DNA from: QHWT01 sp963755695
GTDB lineage: Bacteria; Acidobacteriota; Vicinamibacteria; Vicinamibacterales; 2-12-FULL-66-21
NCBI GenBank assembly: GCA_963755695.1
Contig: CAVWLB010000008.1
Coordinates: forward strand, 620,001-684,000
Length of the DNA: 64,000 bases
Direction of reading: 5' to 3'
The notes beneath the pieces were generated by a model. That model worked only from the letters and a program-made list of their open reading frames with translations. It made no database searches and was not told the DNA's origin. The translations under genes and the position numbers were made by a program. Below are positions 27,176-37,805 of the stretch, piece after piece. Each line of letters starts with the position of its first letter. Position 1 is the first letter of the stretch.

Positions 27176-29128
27176 TCAGACCTGCCGCTTGCCCGAATAC
27201 TCCAGCATCTGGGCGGTCAGGTCCAGCGGATACGAGATCTTGACGTCGGTGATCGTGCCGTGGCTGTCGCGGATGGCTTCGAGGCGCGGCTGCACGAAGC
27301 CCGTGTAGGACGGCATCTGCAGGCGGTCCACGCGGGCGACGACCTCGTCGCGCAAGCGCCGGATCGAAATGGACGCCGTAGGTCTCGAACAGCTGCCTGG
27401 CGGCCTCGTAATCCCCTTCGGCCTTGATCCGCTGCACTTCGGCAAGCAGCCGTCCGGCGCCCTCCCTGAACGCCTTGATGTCGACCACGACGTAGTAGGT
27501 CTTGCCGTCGCGGCGGCGGCTTTCGATCGCGCCGGAGTTCGCCATGAGCCAGCGGACGATCATCTGCCGGTTGCGCATGTGGTCTTCTTCGATCTGCGTC
27601 CCTTCGCGCACGCGGCGCAGCTGGACGAGCGCGTTGCGGGCGTAGCCTTCGTATTCGGCGCGGACGATTTCTTCGTGGTCGTCCGCATCGACGAGCCCGA
27701 GCTCGACGAGCTTCGGGTCGGGCACGAAATAGAGCGCGACGAGGTCGGCGCGCGACTCTTCGAGCGCGGAGTACTGCTCCTTCAACGCCCCTGCGGGTTG
27801 CCTTGCAGACGCTCGGAAATCCGGCCCGAGCCGTGGCCGATCACTTCGTGCATGTTCGGTGGTCAGCTCGCTCGGCGACGCTGCTCCACTTCTCGGCGCG
27901 TTCGGCCTCCTCGGGGCTCCACGCGAACTCGCGGCGGAACTCCGGCCGCGTGGACTTGTCGTAGGCGTGGTTGACGTTCGACAGCGACACCGACTTGCTG
28001 CCGTGACTCCTCGCGGATGGTCTGGTCGTTCGGCAGGTTGATCCCGACCGGCGTGACCGGTCCGGAATCGCCGGTCTCGATCACCACGTCGATGGCGTTG
28101 GCCGACACGCCGCGGACGCCCTGCTTCTTGTAGCGGTCGTCCCACGGCATGCGGTCCTCGAACCACTGCGCGGCGTCCGCGAGCTTGCGGATGCCCTCCG
28201 TCTTGTGCGGATTGACGTAGTAGACGAGCGCTTCCCAGGCGCCCTTCATGCCGCGCGCGTCCATGTAGACCTCGACGAACCCGTTGATCGTGTCGACGGG
28301 TGAATGGCGATCCTGCACCCAGGCGATGTCGTAGGCGATCCGGTCGGCGGTCTCACCGGTCTGATAGAACCTGATCAGCGCGCGCAGCGCTGCCGCCATC
28401 GGTTCGGTCGCGTGGGGCACCGCCGCCTCGAGGTGCTGCACGATCTCGCGGATGTACACGTCGTAGCGCCCGCCGACGCGGTACACCTCTTCGACCAGCC
28501 GGCCGTCGCGCTTCACCAGCCGCGAGTTCAGCGGATAAGCCTCTTCGAACCCGTCGACGTCGGCCATGGTGACGCCGGCATAGAGGTTGTTCGCGCTCGC
28601 CGGCAGGATGTCGCGGCCCGGGCCGGGCGTCTTGCTGGTCACGATCGGATCGACGTCGGGATCGAAGAACAGCGGGTTGATCCGCGTCAGCAGTTCATCG
28701 AGGGTCTCGCCGCTCCGCAGGGGGAACGTTGCGCCGTTGATCGCGGCCTGTCTGGCCGCGGCCGCAAATGCCGCGGGCGTGACATTTCAGCACGAATTTG
28801 CGCGCCGTCAGGTTGTTGTAGGGCCCGGTGTTGATCCAGAACAGCTTCGTGTAGCGCTGGATTTCCGCCAGCGTCGCCGCGTCAATCCCGTCGGCGTGCG
28901 TGACGATCTCCTCGAGCACCTCGCGCATCGCGAGGTTGTGCGCATAGCGCTGGTCGTAGTAGATGTCGCGGCCGGCGAGCGCCGCCTGGTACAGGTGATA
29001 GATCAGGATCTTCTGTCGAGCGGCAGCTCGTCGAAGCCGTCGGCATACAGCTGCACGACCGCGGCTTCGTCGACGCGCTCGAGCAGATACGGGCGCGTGT
29101 CGACGTGCGAGGCGGCAGGTGTGCTCAT
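27176..29128 (-). pseudogene. M49-family (dipeptidyl peptidase III-like) peptidase A, frameshifted
   Basis: It starts at ATG 29128, which overlaps the stop of paralogue B as ATGA. Joined frames give about 650 residues. The N-terminal half contains KLFWINTGPYNNLTARKF and NNLYAGVTMADVDGFEEAYP. The zinc motif HEVIGHGSG lies near 27845 and the second metal block EESRADLVALYF near 27745, both typical of M49 (HExxxH variant). No signal peptide is seen, so it may be cytosolic. The frame from 27176 to about 27780 and from 28050 to 28640 is intact; breaks lie near 27790, 27855, 27877, 28010, 28790 and 29015. It releases dipeptides from peptide N-termini in characterised members. Confidence 0.85.
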
Positions 29129-31214
29129 CGGGCGGGCCCGCCTCCTGCAGGCTGACCGGATCTGAGCGACGCATCGTACATCGCGCCGTAGTCGAGGTAC
29201 TGGCGAACCGCGTCGCGCGGATAGCGCGATCTGTGACTGACGTGACGTTGCCCGCGGCATCGAGCGTGGCCGTCAGCCTGGTGTTGACGCCGGCCCAGTA
29301 GGTCGGCAGGTCGAGCGCCTTGTAGCGCGCGACGACCTGGTCGCGGAGCGCCGGATCGAAGTGGACGCCGTACTGATCGACCAGCGCCTTGATCGCGTCG
29401 TAGTCGCCTTCGGCCTTGATCCGCATCAGCTCGGCGAGCAGCTGCCGACGCCCTCGCGCATCTTCTGATAGTCGTTCACGCGGACGTAGGTCTTGCCGTC
29501 CCGGTCGAACTGCTCGATCGCGCCGGTCTTGTCCTTGATGTAGTTGGCGATGAGCTGCGCGGTCGCGCTGGTGGTCTTCCTCGATCGTGTCGCCCTTCGG
29601 GAATCCGGCGCAGCTGCGTCAGCGGCGCGCGCGCGGCGTTGTCGTACATCGCGCTTGGCGACCTCGTCCTGGTCCTCGACCAGGCCGAGCTCCTTCAGCT
29701 TCGGATCCCAGATGTTCCAGAGCCCCATCAGGTCGGCGCGCGCTTCCTCGAGCGTCGAGTAGTACTCCTTCAGGTACTTCTGCGGCGCCGCCCTGAACGC
29801 GTTCGCTGAGCTTGCCCGAGCCGTGGCCGATGACTTCGTGCATCGCGGTCAGCAGGTCCTCGGCCTCCTCGCCGTACTGTCTTGCTGCGCTGCGGCTTCT
29901 TCCGGCGACGCGCGCGAACTCGGCGATCGACGACGCCGGCGCGCGCCGAGCGCGTGGCTGCTGCCGAGCAGCAGGAAGTTCTTGGTGCCGTACTTCTCGT
30001 GAATCTCGTTTTCGTTCGGCAGGTTGTCGCCGATCGTGTGACGTGGAAGTCGCCGGTCTCGATCAGCACTTCGACCGCCTTGACGACCGGCGGCTGGAAG
30101 TCCTGCTTCTTGTACTTCGGCGTCCCACGGCGCCTTGTCCTCGAAGTAGGCGGCGTTCTTCGCCAGCTTGACCATCGCGTCGGTGACCGGCTTGTCGGTG
30201 ACGCGTGACGAAGCTCTGCGAGCTGCCCTTCGCGCCGCGCGGCGTCGCGATAGACCTCGATGAAGCCGTTGGCGAAATCGACCGTGCGCGTCGTTGCGCA
30301 CCCAGTCGCCGCCGAACTGCAGCCAGTCCTTCGGATCGCCGGTCTGGTAGAAGCGGATCAGATCGCCGATCACCTGTCGCCTGCGCCGGATCGGCCAGCG
30401 CCGCGCGCCTTCTCCAGGTAGCCGATCGCCTTCTTCAGATAGGTCGCGTAGAGGCCCGGCGGGACGCTGGCCGTCCGGCGTGCCGGCGCGGTAGACCTCT
30501 TCGCGTCAGCGCCGTCGGCGCCTTTGACGACGCGCGAGTTCAGCGGGTAACGCTCCTCGAAGCTCTTCAGATCGGCCGAGCGACGACGCCGCTGGTAGAA
30601 CGTGTTCGAGCTCGCCTGCAGGATGTCCTTGCCCGGCCGGCGGCGTCTTCGCGGTGATCATCGGCTCGAAGGTCGCGATCGAAGATCGACCGCCTGCAGC
30701 GCCGCGAGCTCGCTGCTTGACCGCGTCGGCGCGATCGCGAGCGCCGGCAGGTCGGCCGTACGGCGTCTTGAACGCGCCCGCCGGCCTGCGCCGTCGAGCG
30801 CCGCGGCCTGCAGCTCCTCGAACGTGAACGCCGGCAGGAATTTCTGCGCGGTGATCTCGTTGTGGTTGCCGCGGTTGGCCCAGAAGAGCAGCGCGTACTC
30901 GCGGATCTTCGCGAGGACGGCCTGCGGGCACGCGATCCGCCGGTGCGCGACGATCGCCTTCGAGCAGGCGCTTCTGGCGCAGGCCGTAAGCCGACAGCTG
31001 GTCGTAGATGATCGGATCGATCGCGATCGACGCCTGCGTCAGCCAGTAGGCGAGCGCCTTCTGCTTCGGCGTCGAGCTGCGCGAAGCTCGGCGACTGCAG
31101 CTGGATGAAGCCGGTGTCGCCGACGCGCTCGACGAGCGGACGTCGGCGGCTGGGCCGCCGGGGCCTGTGCGCACTAGGCGCGGCCGCCACGATCGTGCAG
31201 CACAACGCAATCAT
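29125..31214 (-). pseudogene. M49-family peptidase B with signal-like N-terminus, heavily frameshifted
   Basis: It starts at ATG 31214, overlapping the nuclease stop as ATGA, with a hydrophobic N-terminus (MIALCCTIVAAAPSA) suggesting export. Joined frames match paralogue A throughout: LLFWANRGNHNEITAQKF, LNSRVVKG, IRFYQTGDPKDWLQFGGDWV, ETGDFHVT, HEVIGHGSGKLSER near 29835 and LEEARADLMGLWNIWDPKL near 29730. Comparison with A places single-base changes near 30038, 30118, 30204, 30289 and 30374, mostly extra C or G. The two peptidases appear to be a cytosolic and an exported version of the same enzyme, produced from one transcript. Confidence 0.82.
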
Positions 31215-32703
31215 ACAGGGCAGATCGTCGTCTCATATCTAGAATTGCCACCGTCTCGCGGTGCTCCGGCGCCTTGATGCGGCCAGCCGAGCTCCCTTTG
31301 GATACGCGCGCCGAGCGCGTCCTGCGCCGCCGGCTCGCCGTGCACGATGAAGGTTCGCCTGCGGCGGCGGCTGAAACCGTGGAGCCAGCGCAGGATTTCA
31401 TTCGAGTCGGCGTGCGCCGACATCGAGTCGATGCGCTCGATCCGCGCGGCCACCGGCACCCACTCGCCGTGAATCTTGACGCTCTTCTCGCCGTCGACGA
31501 GCCGGCGGCCGCGCGTGCCGGCGGCCTGATAGCCGGCGAACAGCACCGTGTTCTGCGCGTTGGGCAGCGCGGCCTTGAGGTGATGCAGCACGCGGCCGCC
31601 TTCGGCCATGCCGCTCGACGAGATCACGATCGCACGGCATCTGCGACGCGGTCAGCTGCTTCGATTCCTCGACGTTGCGCGATCACGCGAAACCGCTCGG
31701 TGCAGAAGACGCACACGTCGCGCTCCTGCCGCGCCTGGCGGCGGCGCGCGTCGGGAGCATCGTGGCGCGGCGGCATCGTGCGGCGCGTTGTCGTCGCTGC
31801 AGCTCCGGCTGCAGCTCGGGATCGAGCTCGTGCATCCGCTCGCGTGTAGCGCGCCAGCGCGGCCGCCGCCATCGGGCTGTCGACGAAGACCGGCAGCACG
31901 GGAATGCGCTTTTCGGCTTCGAGCCGCTTCAACCAGTAGATCAGCTCCTCGACGCGGCCGATCGCGAACGCCGGGATGATCAGCTTGCCGCCCCGCTGCG
32001 CCGTCGTCGTTGACGATCGCGGCCAGGCGCGCGCCGTCGTCGTCCTGCTCGTGCACGCGATCGCCGTAGGTCGATTCGACCAGCAGGTAGTCCGCCTCCG
32101 CGACAGGCGTCGGATCGGGCAGCACCGGCCGGCCGAAGCGTCCGAGGTCGCCGCCGAAGAGGATCGTCGCGGCCGTCGATGTGCATGCGCACGTACGACG
32201 AGCCGAGCAGGTGGCCGGCGTTGATGAACTCGACCTCGATGCCCGTCGGCGACCGGCATCGGCCGGTCGTAGCCGCACGGCTGCAGCTGCGAGACGGCGC
32301 GAAAGGCGTCGATCTCGCGTATAGAGCGGCAGCGCCGGCTTGTGCTTCGTGAAGCCGTGCCGGTTGGCGTACGCCGCGTCTTCTTCCTGCAGGCGTCCGG
32401 CGTCGGGCAGCACGATGCTGCAGAGATCCTGCGTGCCCTGCGTGCAGAACACGCGGCCGCGGAATCCCTGCGCCACGAGCGCGCGGCAGGTAGCCGCAGT
32501 GATCGAGGTGCGCGTGCGTCAGCACGATCGCGTCGAGGCTCGGAGGCGTTGACCGGCAGGTCCTGCCAGTTGCGCTCGCGCAGCTCCTTCAGCCCCTGGA
32601 ACAGCCCGGCATCGACCATGCACTGCGCGTGCCGTTCGACTCGACCAGGTACTTCGAGCCGGTCACCGTCCGCGCCGCGCCGAGAAACGTCAGATGTGAT
32701 CAT
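31211..32703 (-). pseudogene. Beta-CASP metallo-beta-lactamase fold RNase-like protein, frameshifted
   Basis: It starts at ATG 32703. Removing one extra T gives MITLTFLGAARTVTGSKYLV, the usual opening of CPSF/YSH1-like bacterial proteins. Metal motif 2 is HAHLDHCGYLPR, and the beta-CASP half includes IPAFAIGRVEEL, ISSSGMAEGGRVLHHL and IDSMSAHADSNEILRW. Related proteins are RNA exo- or endonucleases. The start overlaps the upstream desulfhydrase stop (ATGA) and the end overlaps the M49-B start (ATGA). Many indels interrupt 31640-32620; the C-terminal 139 residues are intact. It is cytosolic. Confidence 0.85.
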
Positions 32704-33706
32704 CGCGAACAGCCCCACCTGTCCTCCGGTGTGCCAGAAACAGCACGGTGCCGCTGACTCGAGCTGTCGCGGTCGCGCGTACCCGCGCGATGAGCCCGGC
32801 CATGGCCTTCGCCGGTATAGGTCGGATCGAGGAACAAGCGCCTCGCGCCGCGCGGCAGAGCTCGATCGCCTCCGTCGACTGCCGGCGTCGGGATGCCGTA
32901 GCCGTCGCCGACGAAGCGGTCGTCGACCTCGATCGGCGCCGTCGGCCAGCGAGCCCGGCGGACATGCGCAAGCAGCGTCTCGAGATCCGCGCAGGATCCG
33001 GCGGACTTCGTCCGCGATCGACGCGCGGACGGATCGTCGGCGCTGATGCCGATGACCCGGGTGTCGAGGCCGTGCAGGCGGCAGCCGGCGACGAGGCCGG
33101 CCTGCGTGCCGCCAGACGAGGTGGCGTGAACGATCACGTCCGGCGCGATCGATCTGCGTCAGCAGCTCGCCGACCGCCTGCGCGTACGCCGCGGCGCCCG
33201 AGCGGCGTGGACGCGCCGAGCGGAATCACGAACGGCTGCCGTCCCGTCGTTCGCGCAGTTCCGCGGCCGCCGCCTCCATCGCCGGCGCCCGCTCCTCGCG
33301 CGACGCGACGTAGCGCACCTCGGCGCCGAGCAGCCGATCGAGCAGCGCGTTTGCCGTCGGCGTCGTCTGGCGGCGTGCCGTTGGCGACGAGGACGCAGCC
33401 GAGTCCCGAGCCGGGCGGCGACCGCGGCCGTCGCCCGCGCGTGATTCGACTGGACGCCGCCGCACGTGATCAGCGTGTCGGCGCCCTCGCGCCGCGCGCG
33501 TCGCGGCCACGAGCTGCAGCTTGCGCACCTTGTTGCCGCCAAACCCGAACGGAATCGCATCGTCGCGCTTGACGAGCAGCGGTCGCACGGCCGCCGAGCG
33601 CGTGCGCGCAGGCGCGGCAGGTCTTCGACCGGCGTTGGCGCGAGGGCGAGCGGCAGACGCGGCAAGCGCGCCGAGCCGCTCGAGTGCCGCGCGATCGGAC
33701 AGGCAT
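32700..33706 (-). pseudogene. D-cysteine desulfhydrase / ACC deaminase-like PLP enzyme, frameshifted
   Basis: Joined frames give LALAPTPVEDLPRLRARL, LVKRDDAIPFGFGGNKVRKL with the PLP lysine, TLITCGGVQSNHARATA, IVHATSSGGTQAGLVAGCRL and LFLDPTYTGKAMAGLI. These are diagnostic of the DcyD/ACC deaminase branch of fold-type II PLP enzymes. It probably releases pyruvate, ammonia and sulfide or a related product from a D-amino acid. It is the first gene of the overlapping minus-strand run. TATACT 9 nt before the ATG at 33706 suggests leaderless start. The exact substrate cannot be told from sequence. Confidence 0.83.
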
Positions 33707-33715
33707 AAGCACGTT

Positions 33716-33721
33716 AGTATA
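33716..33721 (-). promoter_or_regulatory. TATACT -10-like box 9 nt before the desulfhydrase start
   Basis: The minus strand reads TATACT, 9 nt, then ATG at 33706. It probably drives the run desulfhydrase, nuclease, M49-B and M49-A, whose junctions all overlap. No clear -35 element is seen. Confidence 0.45.
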
Positions 33722-33753
33722 CGAGGGATCGCGTAGGTCTGATCCGGAGGTCG

Positions 33754-34598
33754 ATGGATCAGTTCTAGAGGCAGCTGCGTTCGACCAGCCGTGATCGCGC
33801 GCGGAGCTGCGGCCGCCGCGCGCCGAGCTGGCGACGGCGGCGAGCATGGACGCGTGGATCGACACCTATCACGCGGTGCGCGGCCTGACGCAGCGCGGGA
33901 CGTTCGTCTTCCTGACCGACAGCGCCGTCGGCCTCAAGGAGGAGGACAACCTCCGGCATCTCGTCACCAATCTCGGCAGCGACGTGCCGCGCTCGCACGT
34001 CGTGCCGTTCCTGACGTGCAAGCACACGACGGAGTACTGCCTCGCCTACGCCGATCGCGCGCGGCAGCACGGCTTCGAGTCGCTGGTGGTTCTCGGCGGC
34101 GACAAGCACGTCGGTCCCGCGCGCTGCGTCGAGCACGCGTGGCAGCTGCGCGAGATGATTCGCGCGCGCGACGGTCGGACCTGTCGCTCGGCGGCTGGGC
34201 GAACCCGCACGCCGACGCCGCGTCGCAGGTCGACCACCTGCTCGACGGCCGCGTCACGGCGGAGTTCTACCTGACGCAGATCGTGTCCCACCACAGCCGG
34301 CCGGCGGTCGAGCGGTTTCTGACCGAGGCCACGCGGCGCGGCACTGGCGTTGCCTGGCATGTTCGGCGTCTTCTACTACCGCTCGGCGAACCCGAAGACG
34401 CTCGAAACGCTGCGCGAGTTCCTGCCCGGTGCCGGTCGGCGAGCTCACGCGCGGAGTTCGCCGGCGGCGCGACGCCGGAAGCGGTCTGCGCGCGGTCCAT
34501 CCGCGAGCTCACGGCCGACGGGCGCCAGGCATTCTACGTCAGCAACCTGCCGGTCGGCACGGCGCCGGCACGCTGGAACGGATCCTCGACAGGTCTAG
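33754..34598 (+). pseudogene. Methylenetetrahydrofolate reductase-like protein, frameshifted
   Basis: GGAGG at 33746-33750 precedes ATG 33754. Joined frames give about 280 residues with RGTFVFLTDSAVGLKEEDN, VVPFLTCKHTTEYCLAYA, SLVVLGGDKHVGP, SLGGWANPHADAASQVDHLL, AEFYLTQIVSHH and FGVFYYRSANPKTLE. The order LTCK, a Gly-Gly-Asp loop, a Gly-x-x-Asn-Pro-His segment and a FYLTQ strand matches the TIM barrel of MTHFR-type flavoproteins, though it is divergent from MetF. Breaks occur just after residue 4, near 34175, 34355 and 34430. The 3' end is uncertain (34598-34620). It is divergent from the desulfhydrase gene. Confidence 0.6.
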
Positions 34599-34671
34599 CA
34601 GGTCCGGTCGAGCCGGGTCGTCCGGGCCTGTCCAACCGCTCGCTGCCGTAACTGCTATCACTGTCTCAAGC

Positions 34672-35887
34672 ATGGGTGCCACGTTCCTCGACTCGGTGCC
34701 GTTCTCCGGCATCATCCGCATCCGCGACATGATGTACAGCGTCAAGGATCCGTTCCGCCTCGACCAGGGGGACGTGAGCTTCGACGCGCCCGAGACGGTC
34801 AAGGCGGCGATGCGCCGGGCGATCGACGACAACCGGAGCCACTACCTGCAGACGACCGGCGTGCCGCGACTGCTGGAGCTGCTCGCCGAGAAGCTGCGGA
34901 CCAAGAACCGGCATTCCGGTTCGGCAGTCCCGAAGAGGTGATGGTGACCACCGGCGGCATTCACGCGCTCTACATCGTCTGCCAGGCGCTGCTCGAGCCG
35001 GGCGACGAGGTCATCATTCCGGATCCGAAATGGCCGCCGTGCGCAGGCAACATTCGCTCGGCCCGCGGCGATCCCGGTGCCGTGCCCGCTGCACGAGCGT
35101 CTCGGCTGGCGCTACGACCTCGACGAGCTCGCGTCGAAGATCACACCGAAGACCCGCGCGATCTACATCAACTCTCCGCACAACCCGACCGGCGGCGTGC
35201 TCAGTCGCGAAGACATCGAGGCCATCGCCGCCCTCGCCGAACGGCGCGGCCTCTGGCTGATCTCCGACGAGGCCTACGAGGACGTCGATCTTCGATGGGG
35301 CTGAGCACGTCAGCCCGGCGTCGCTGCCTGGCATGTACGGGCGGACGATTTCGCTTGTACACGTTCAGCAAGACGTACGCGATGACCGGGCTGCGCCTCG
35401 GGTACGTCGCCGCGCAGGACGCCAAGCTTCGCGAGCGGATGAAGAAGGTGCTGTTCTACACCGCCAGCAACGTCACCTCGGTCGTGCAGTTTGGCGGCAT
35501 CGGCGCGCTGGAAGGATCGCAGTCAAGTCGTCGGCGATATCCGCGACGAGCTGAAGGCCCGCCGCGATCTGTTTTACGGGGGCATCCGCGATGCCGCGCA
35601 AGGTGCGCTTAGCGGCGCAGCCGCCGCGAGGCGCGTTCTACGCGTTCCTGCGCATCGACCCCGAGTGGCGCCCGCCCAGCGGCGAACCGGGCCGGTCACT
35701 TTCATGGACGATGACGGAGTACCTGATCAGCCAGGGACGTATCGGCTGCGTGCCGGGTGTCGATTTCGGCGCGAATGGCGAGGGGTATATCCGATTCTGT
35801 TTCGCGCGCGATCGTCAGGAGCTCTCGGGCGCGCTCGACTCGATGAGAACCTTGTTTCGATCCCGGTCAGTGCTCAATGCCAGATGA
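34672..35887 (+). pseudogene. Class I/II PLP-dependent aminotransferase, frameshifted
   Basis: Joined frames from ATG 34672 give about 400 residues: FSGIIRIRDMMYSVKDPF, VMVTTGGIHALYIVCQALL, YINSPHNPTGGVLSRED, LISDEAYEDV and LYTFSKTYAMTGLRLGYVAA, in which the lysine of SKTYAMTGLR binds PLP. The C-terminus has GYIRFCFARDRQEL. It is an aspartate-aminotransferase-fold enzyme; the amino acid used is unknown. Breaks occur near 34915, 35060, 35300, 35345, 35520 and 35600. It follows the MTHFR-like gene on the same strand at about 70 nt. Confidence 0.85.
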
Positions 35888-35929
35888 ATGGTCCAGGCGA
35901 GAAGTCATCGAACATCGAGCATTGAACGA

Positions 35930-36715
35930 TCACGTCTGTTCCAGGTCACAGTCGCTCAACAACTCGAGCACCAGGTCCGGGTTCGTGAGGTGCCCGAGGA
36001 TGCAGGTTCTCGGCGCAGGCGATTTGCGCACGAGTGCGGGCGTGAACGTCACTCGGTGTTCGGCACCCTTCTCCGGGTGCTCGGACAAGTCGCAGACCGT
36101 CAACCTGACCTGCGCGGAGTTGAATCGCGCGAGCGCTTTCTCGATGTTCCTGATTGCTGCGGCCGAGCCTACCGACTCGGAACTGACGTAGAGGATCAGT
36201 TCAACTGGTTCCGGACACTCGGGATCGCCTTGCCCCTGACGGCGGCCGGCGGCCTTGGGCGGAGGCGTCGATCCGTTCTTACGGCGTCGACCGTTTCCCT
36301 CCATGCGTCGTTTGACGCGATTCAGCAGGTCGTCGAGATCGAAAGGCTTCTGGACGACTTCGTACATCGAGGCGCCGGTTGGATCCGGATGCGCGGTGAC
36401 GATCATCACCGGCGTACCCTGGATCAGCCCTTCCGCTTCCGCACGCTCCAGCAGCCAGATGCCGGTGTGCACCGGGAGCGCATAGTCGGTGAGAACCAGA
36501 TCAACCGGCTGCTCTCTCAACGCCGCCAGTCCCGCTTCCGCCGCATCGCGGACGATGCACGAAAACCCCGCCAGATCGAGCAGCGTGGACATCATGTCCC
36601 GAATATCCGGGTCGTCCTCGACGATGAGAATCGTGGACTCTGGATCACTGTCCATCTGCTCGAACGCCCGAGGGGCGTCAGGACGAGAGTCTGAAAAATC
36701 GAACGTGTAGTTCAT
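35930..36715 (-). CDS. Response regulator receiver fused to a KaiB-like domain
   Basis: An intact 261-residue frame. Residues 28-140 are a receiver domain: acidic EDD at 33-35, phosphoacceptor Asp77 in LVLTDYALP, Thr107 and Lys123 in VVQKPFD. A basic linker (about 138-168) leads to a KaiB-like thioredoxin fold at 171-256: ELILYVSSESVGSAAAIRNI, LTVCDLSEHPE, TFTPALVRKSPAPRTCILGH. KaiB and the SasA sensor domain share this fold. No DNA-binding domain is present, so output is probably through protein contact. Start alternatives are 36715 and Met21. No KaiC or kinase is adjacent. It lies in an error-free island of the indel-rich region. Confidence 0.82.
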   Translation of the reverse strand: MNYTFDFSDSRPDAPRAFEQMDSDPESTILIVEDDPDIRDMMSTLLDLAGFSCIVRDAAEAGLAALREQPVDLVLTDYALPVHTGIWLLERAEAEGLIQGTPVMIVTAHPDPTGASMYEVVQKPFDLDDLLNRVKRRMEGNGRRRKNGSTPPPKAAGRRQGQGDPECPEPVELILYVSSESVGSAAAIRNIEKALARFNSAQVRLTVCDLSEHPEKGAEHRVTFTPALVRKSPAPRTCILGHLTNPDLVLELLSDCDLEQT

Positions 36716-36918
36716 ACTCCGATCGCGAGCCCAGCGACCGCCCTCCTGTCAGATATCGAGCAAGTTCCTTGCCGCGGCGGCGAAGGCTAACTGTCTGGAT
36801 TTATTCAATGCCGACGAGACGTGTGTCGCACGCTTCACAGCGGTACGGCGCCGCATGTGTCGCTCGGCCATAGTAGGCCCAGCTGTTCACAGCTATTGCT
36901 GCCGCTGGGGTGGGCCGC

Positions 36919-37659
36919 TCAGCGGACGTGGCGGCCGCCATCGACCCGAACCGTCTCGCCGGTTACGAAATCGGTTTCGATCAGGAACAACACCGCACGG
37001 ACGATCGCGTCTTCGCCGCCCCAACGTCCGAGTGGGGTCGCGGCCTCGACGGCCTGCATTTCATCCGGGGTAGTCCCTGGAGGTGCCAGGATCGGCCCGG
37101 GGGCCACGGCGTTGACCAGGATCTGATCGCCCGCAAGCTCGAGCGCGAGCGCTTCGGTCAAAGCAATTGCGCCCGCCTTTGCCACGTAGTAGGGAAGATA
37201 ACCGGGGTAACGAGGACGGCCGCTCGAGGCGACCCAATCCGAGAAATTGACGATGCGGCCGCCGCCCACCCGTCGCATGTGCGGAACCGCTGCGTGCGCG
37301 CAGAGAAATGCGGCGCGCAAGTCGACGTCGACGACCGCATTCCACACGACCGCATCGGTCTGGTCGAATGGCACGGCGGAGTAGACCGACGCCATGTTGA
37401 TGAGAACGTCGAGCCGCCCGAAAGCCGTCGCCGCGCCATCGACCAGGGCGCGGCAGTCATCGGGCTGCGAGAGGTTGGCCGCTGCGACGTGCGCGCGACG
37501 GCCGGTCGCCCTGATGTCGGTCCCCGCGGCCTCCGCTTCGTCCCGCGATCGGTTGTAGGAGATCGCGACATCCATGCCGCGCCGGGCGAGCTCTCGCGCA
37601 ACGGCGCCGCCGATCCGCTTGGCTCCGGTGATCAGCGCGGCGCGATCCTCTAGATCCAT
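36919..37659 (-). CDS. Short-chain dehydrogenase/reductase
   Basis: The product has 246 residues from ATG 37659 (frame open to 37716), intact. The cofactor motif is an altered TGxxxGIG (ALITGAKRIGGAVARELARR); the catalytic YxxxK is YYVAKAGAIALTEALALEL. NMASVY replaces the usual NNAG and the final FVTGETVRVDGGRHV is typical of classical SDRs. AKRIG at the cofactor loop recalls pteridine-reductase and FabG-like members using NADPH, but the substrate is not identifiable. GAGAG precedes the start. No operon partner is evident. Confidence 0.9.
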   Translation of the reverse strand: MDLEDRAALITGAKRIGGAVARELARRGMDVAISYNRSRDEAEAAGTDIRATGRRAHVAAANLSQPDDCRALVDGAATAFGRLDVLINMASVYSAVPFDQTDAVVWNAVVDVDLRAAFLCAHAAVPHMRRVGGGRIVNFSDWVASSGRPRYPGYLPYYVAKAGAIALTEALALELAGDQILVNAVAPGPILAPPGTTPDEMQAVEAATPLGRWGGEDAIVRAVLFLIETDFVTGETVRVDGGRHVR

Positions 37660-37805
37660 CTTCGTCTCTCGGCGAGCGTCCTGCTGCTGCCACGGCGGCC
37701 GGCACCGCCGCGGCAATCGTCGGTCGACATCAAATCTTCAAAGGCGCTCGCATGGCCTACATTACAATACGCGGCGGGCAACCGAGGATGGCGCAAGGTA
37801 AGAAC

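Noticed and set aside
29942..30467. A strictly periodic (about 85 nt) base insertion
   Set aside because: Four corrections at 30118, 30204, 30289 and 30374 are spaced 85-86 nt, but neighbouring corrections (for example near 30401 and 29915) break the pattern, so I treat it as coincidence.
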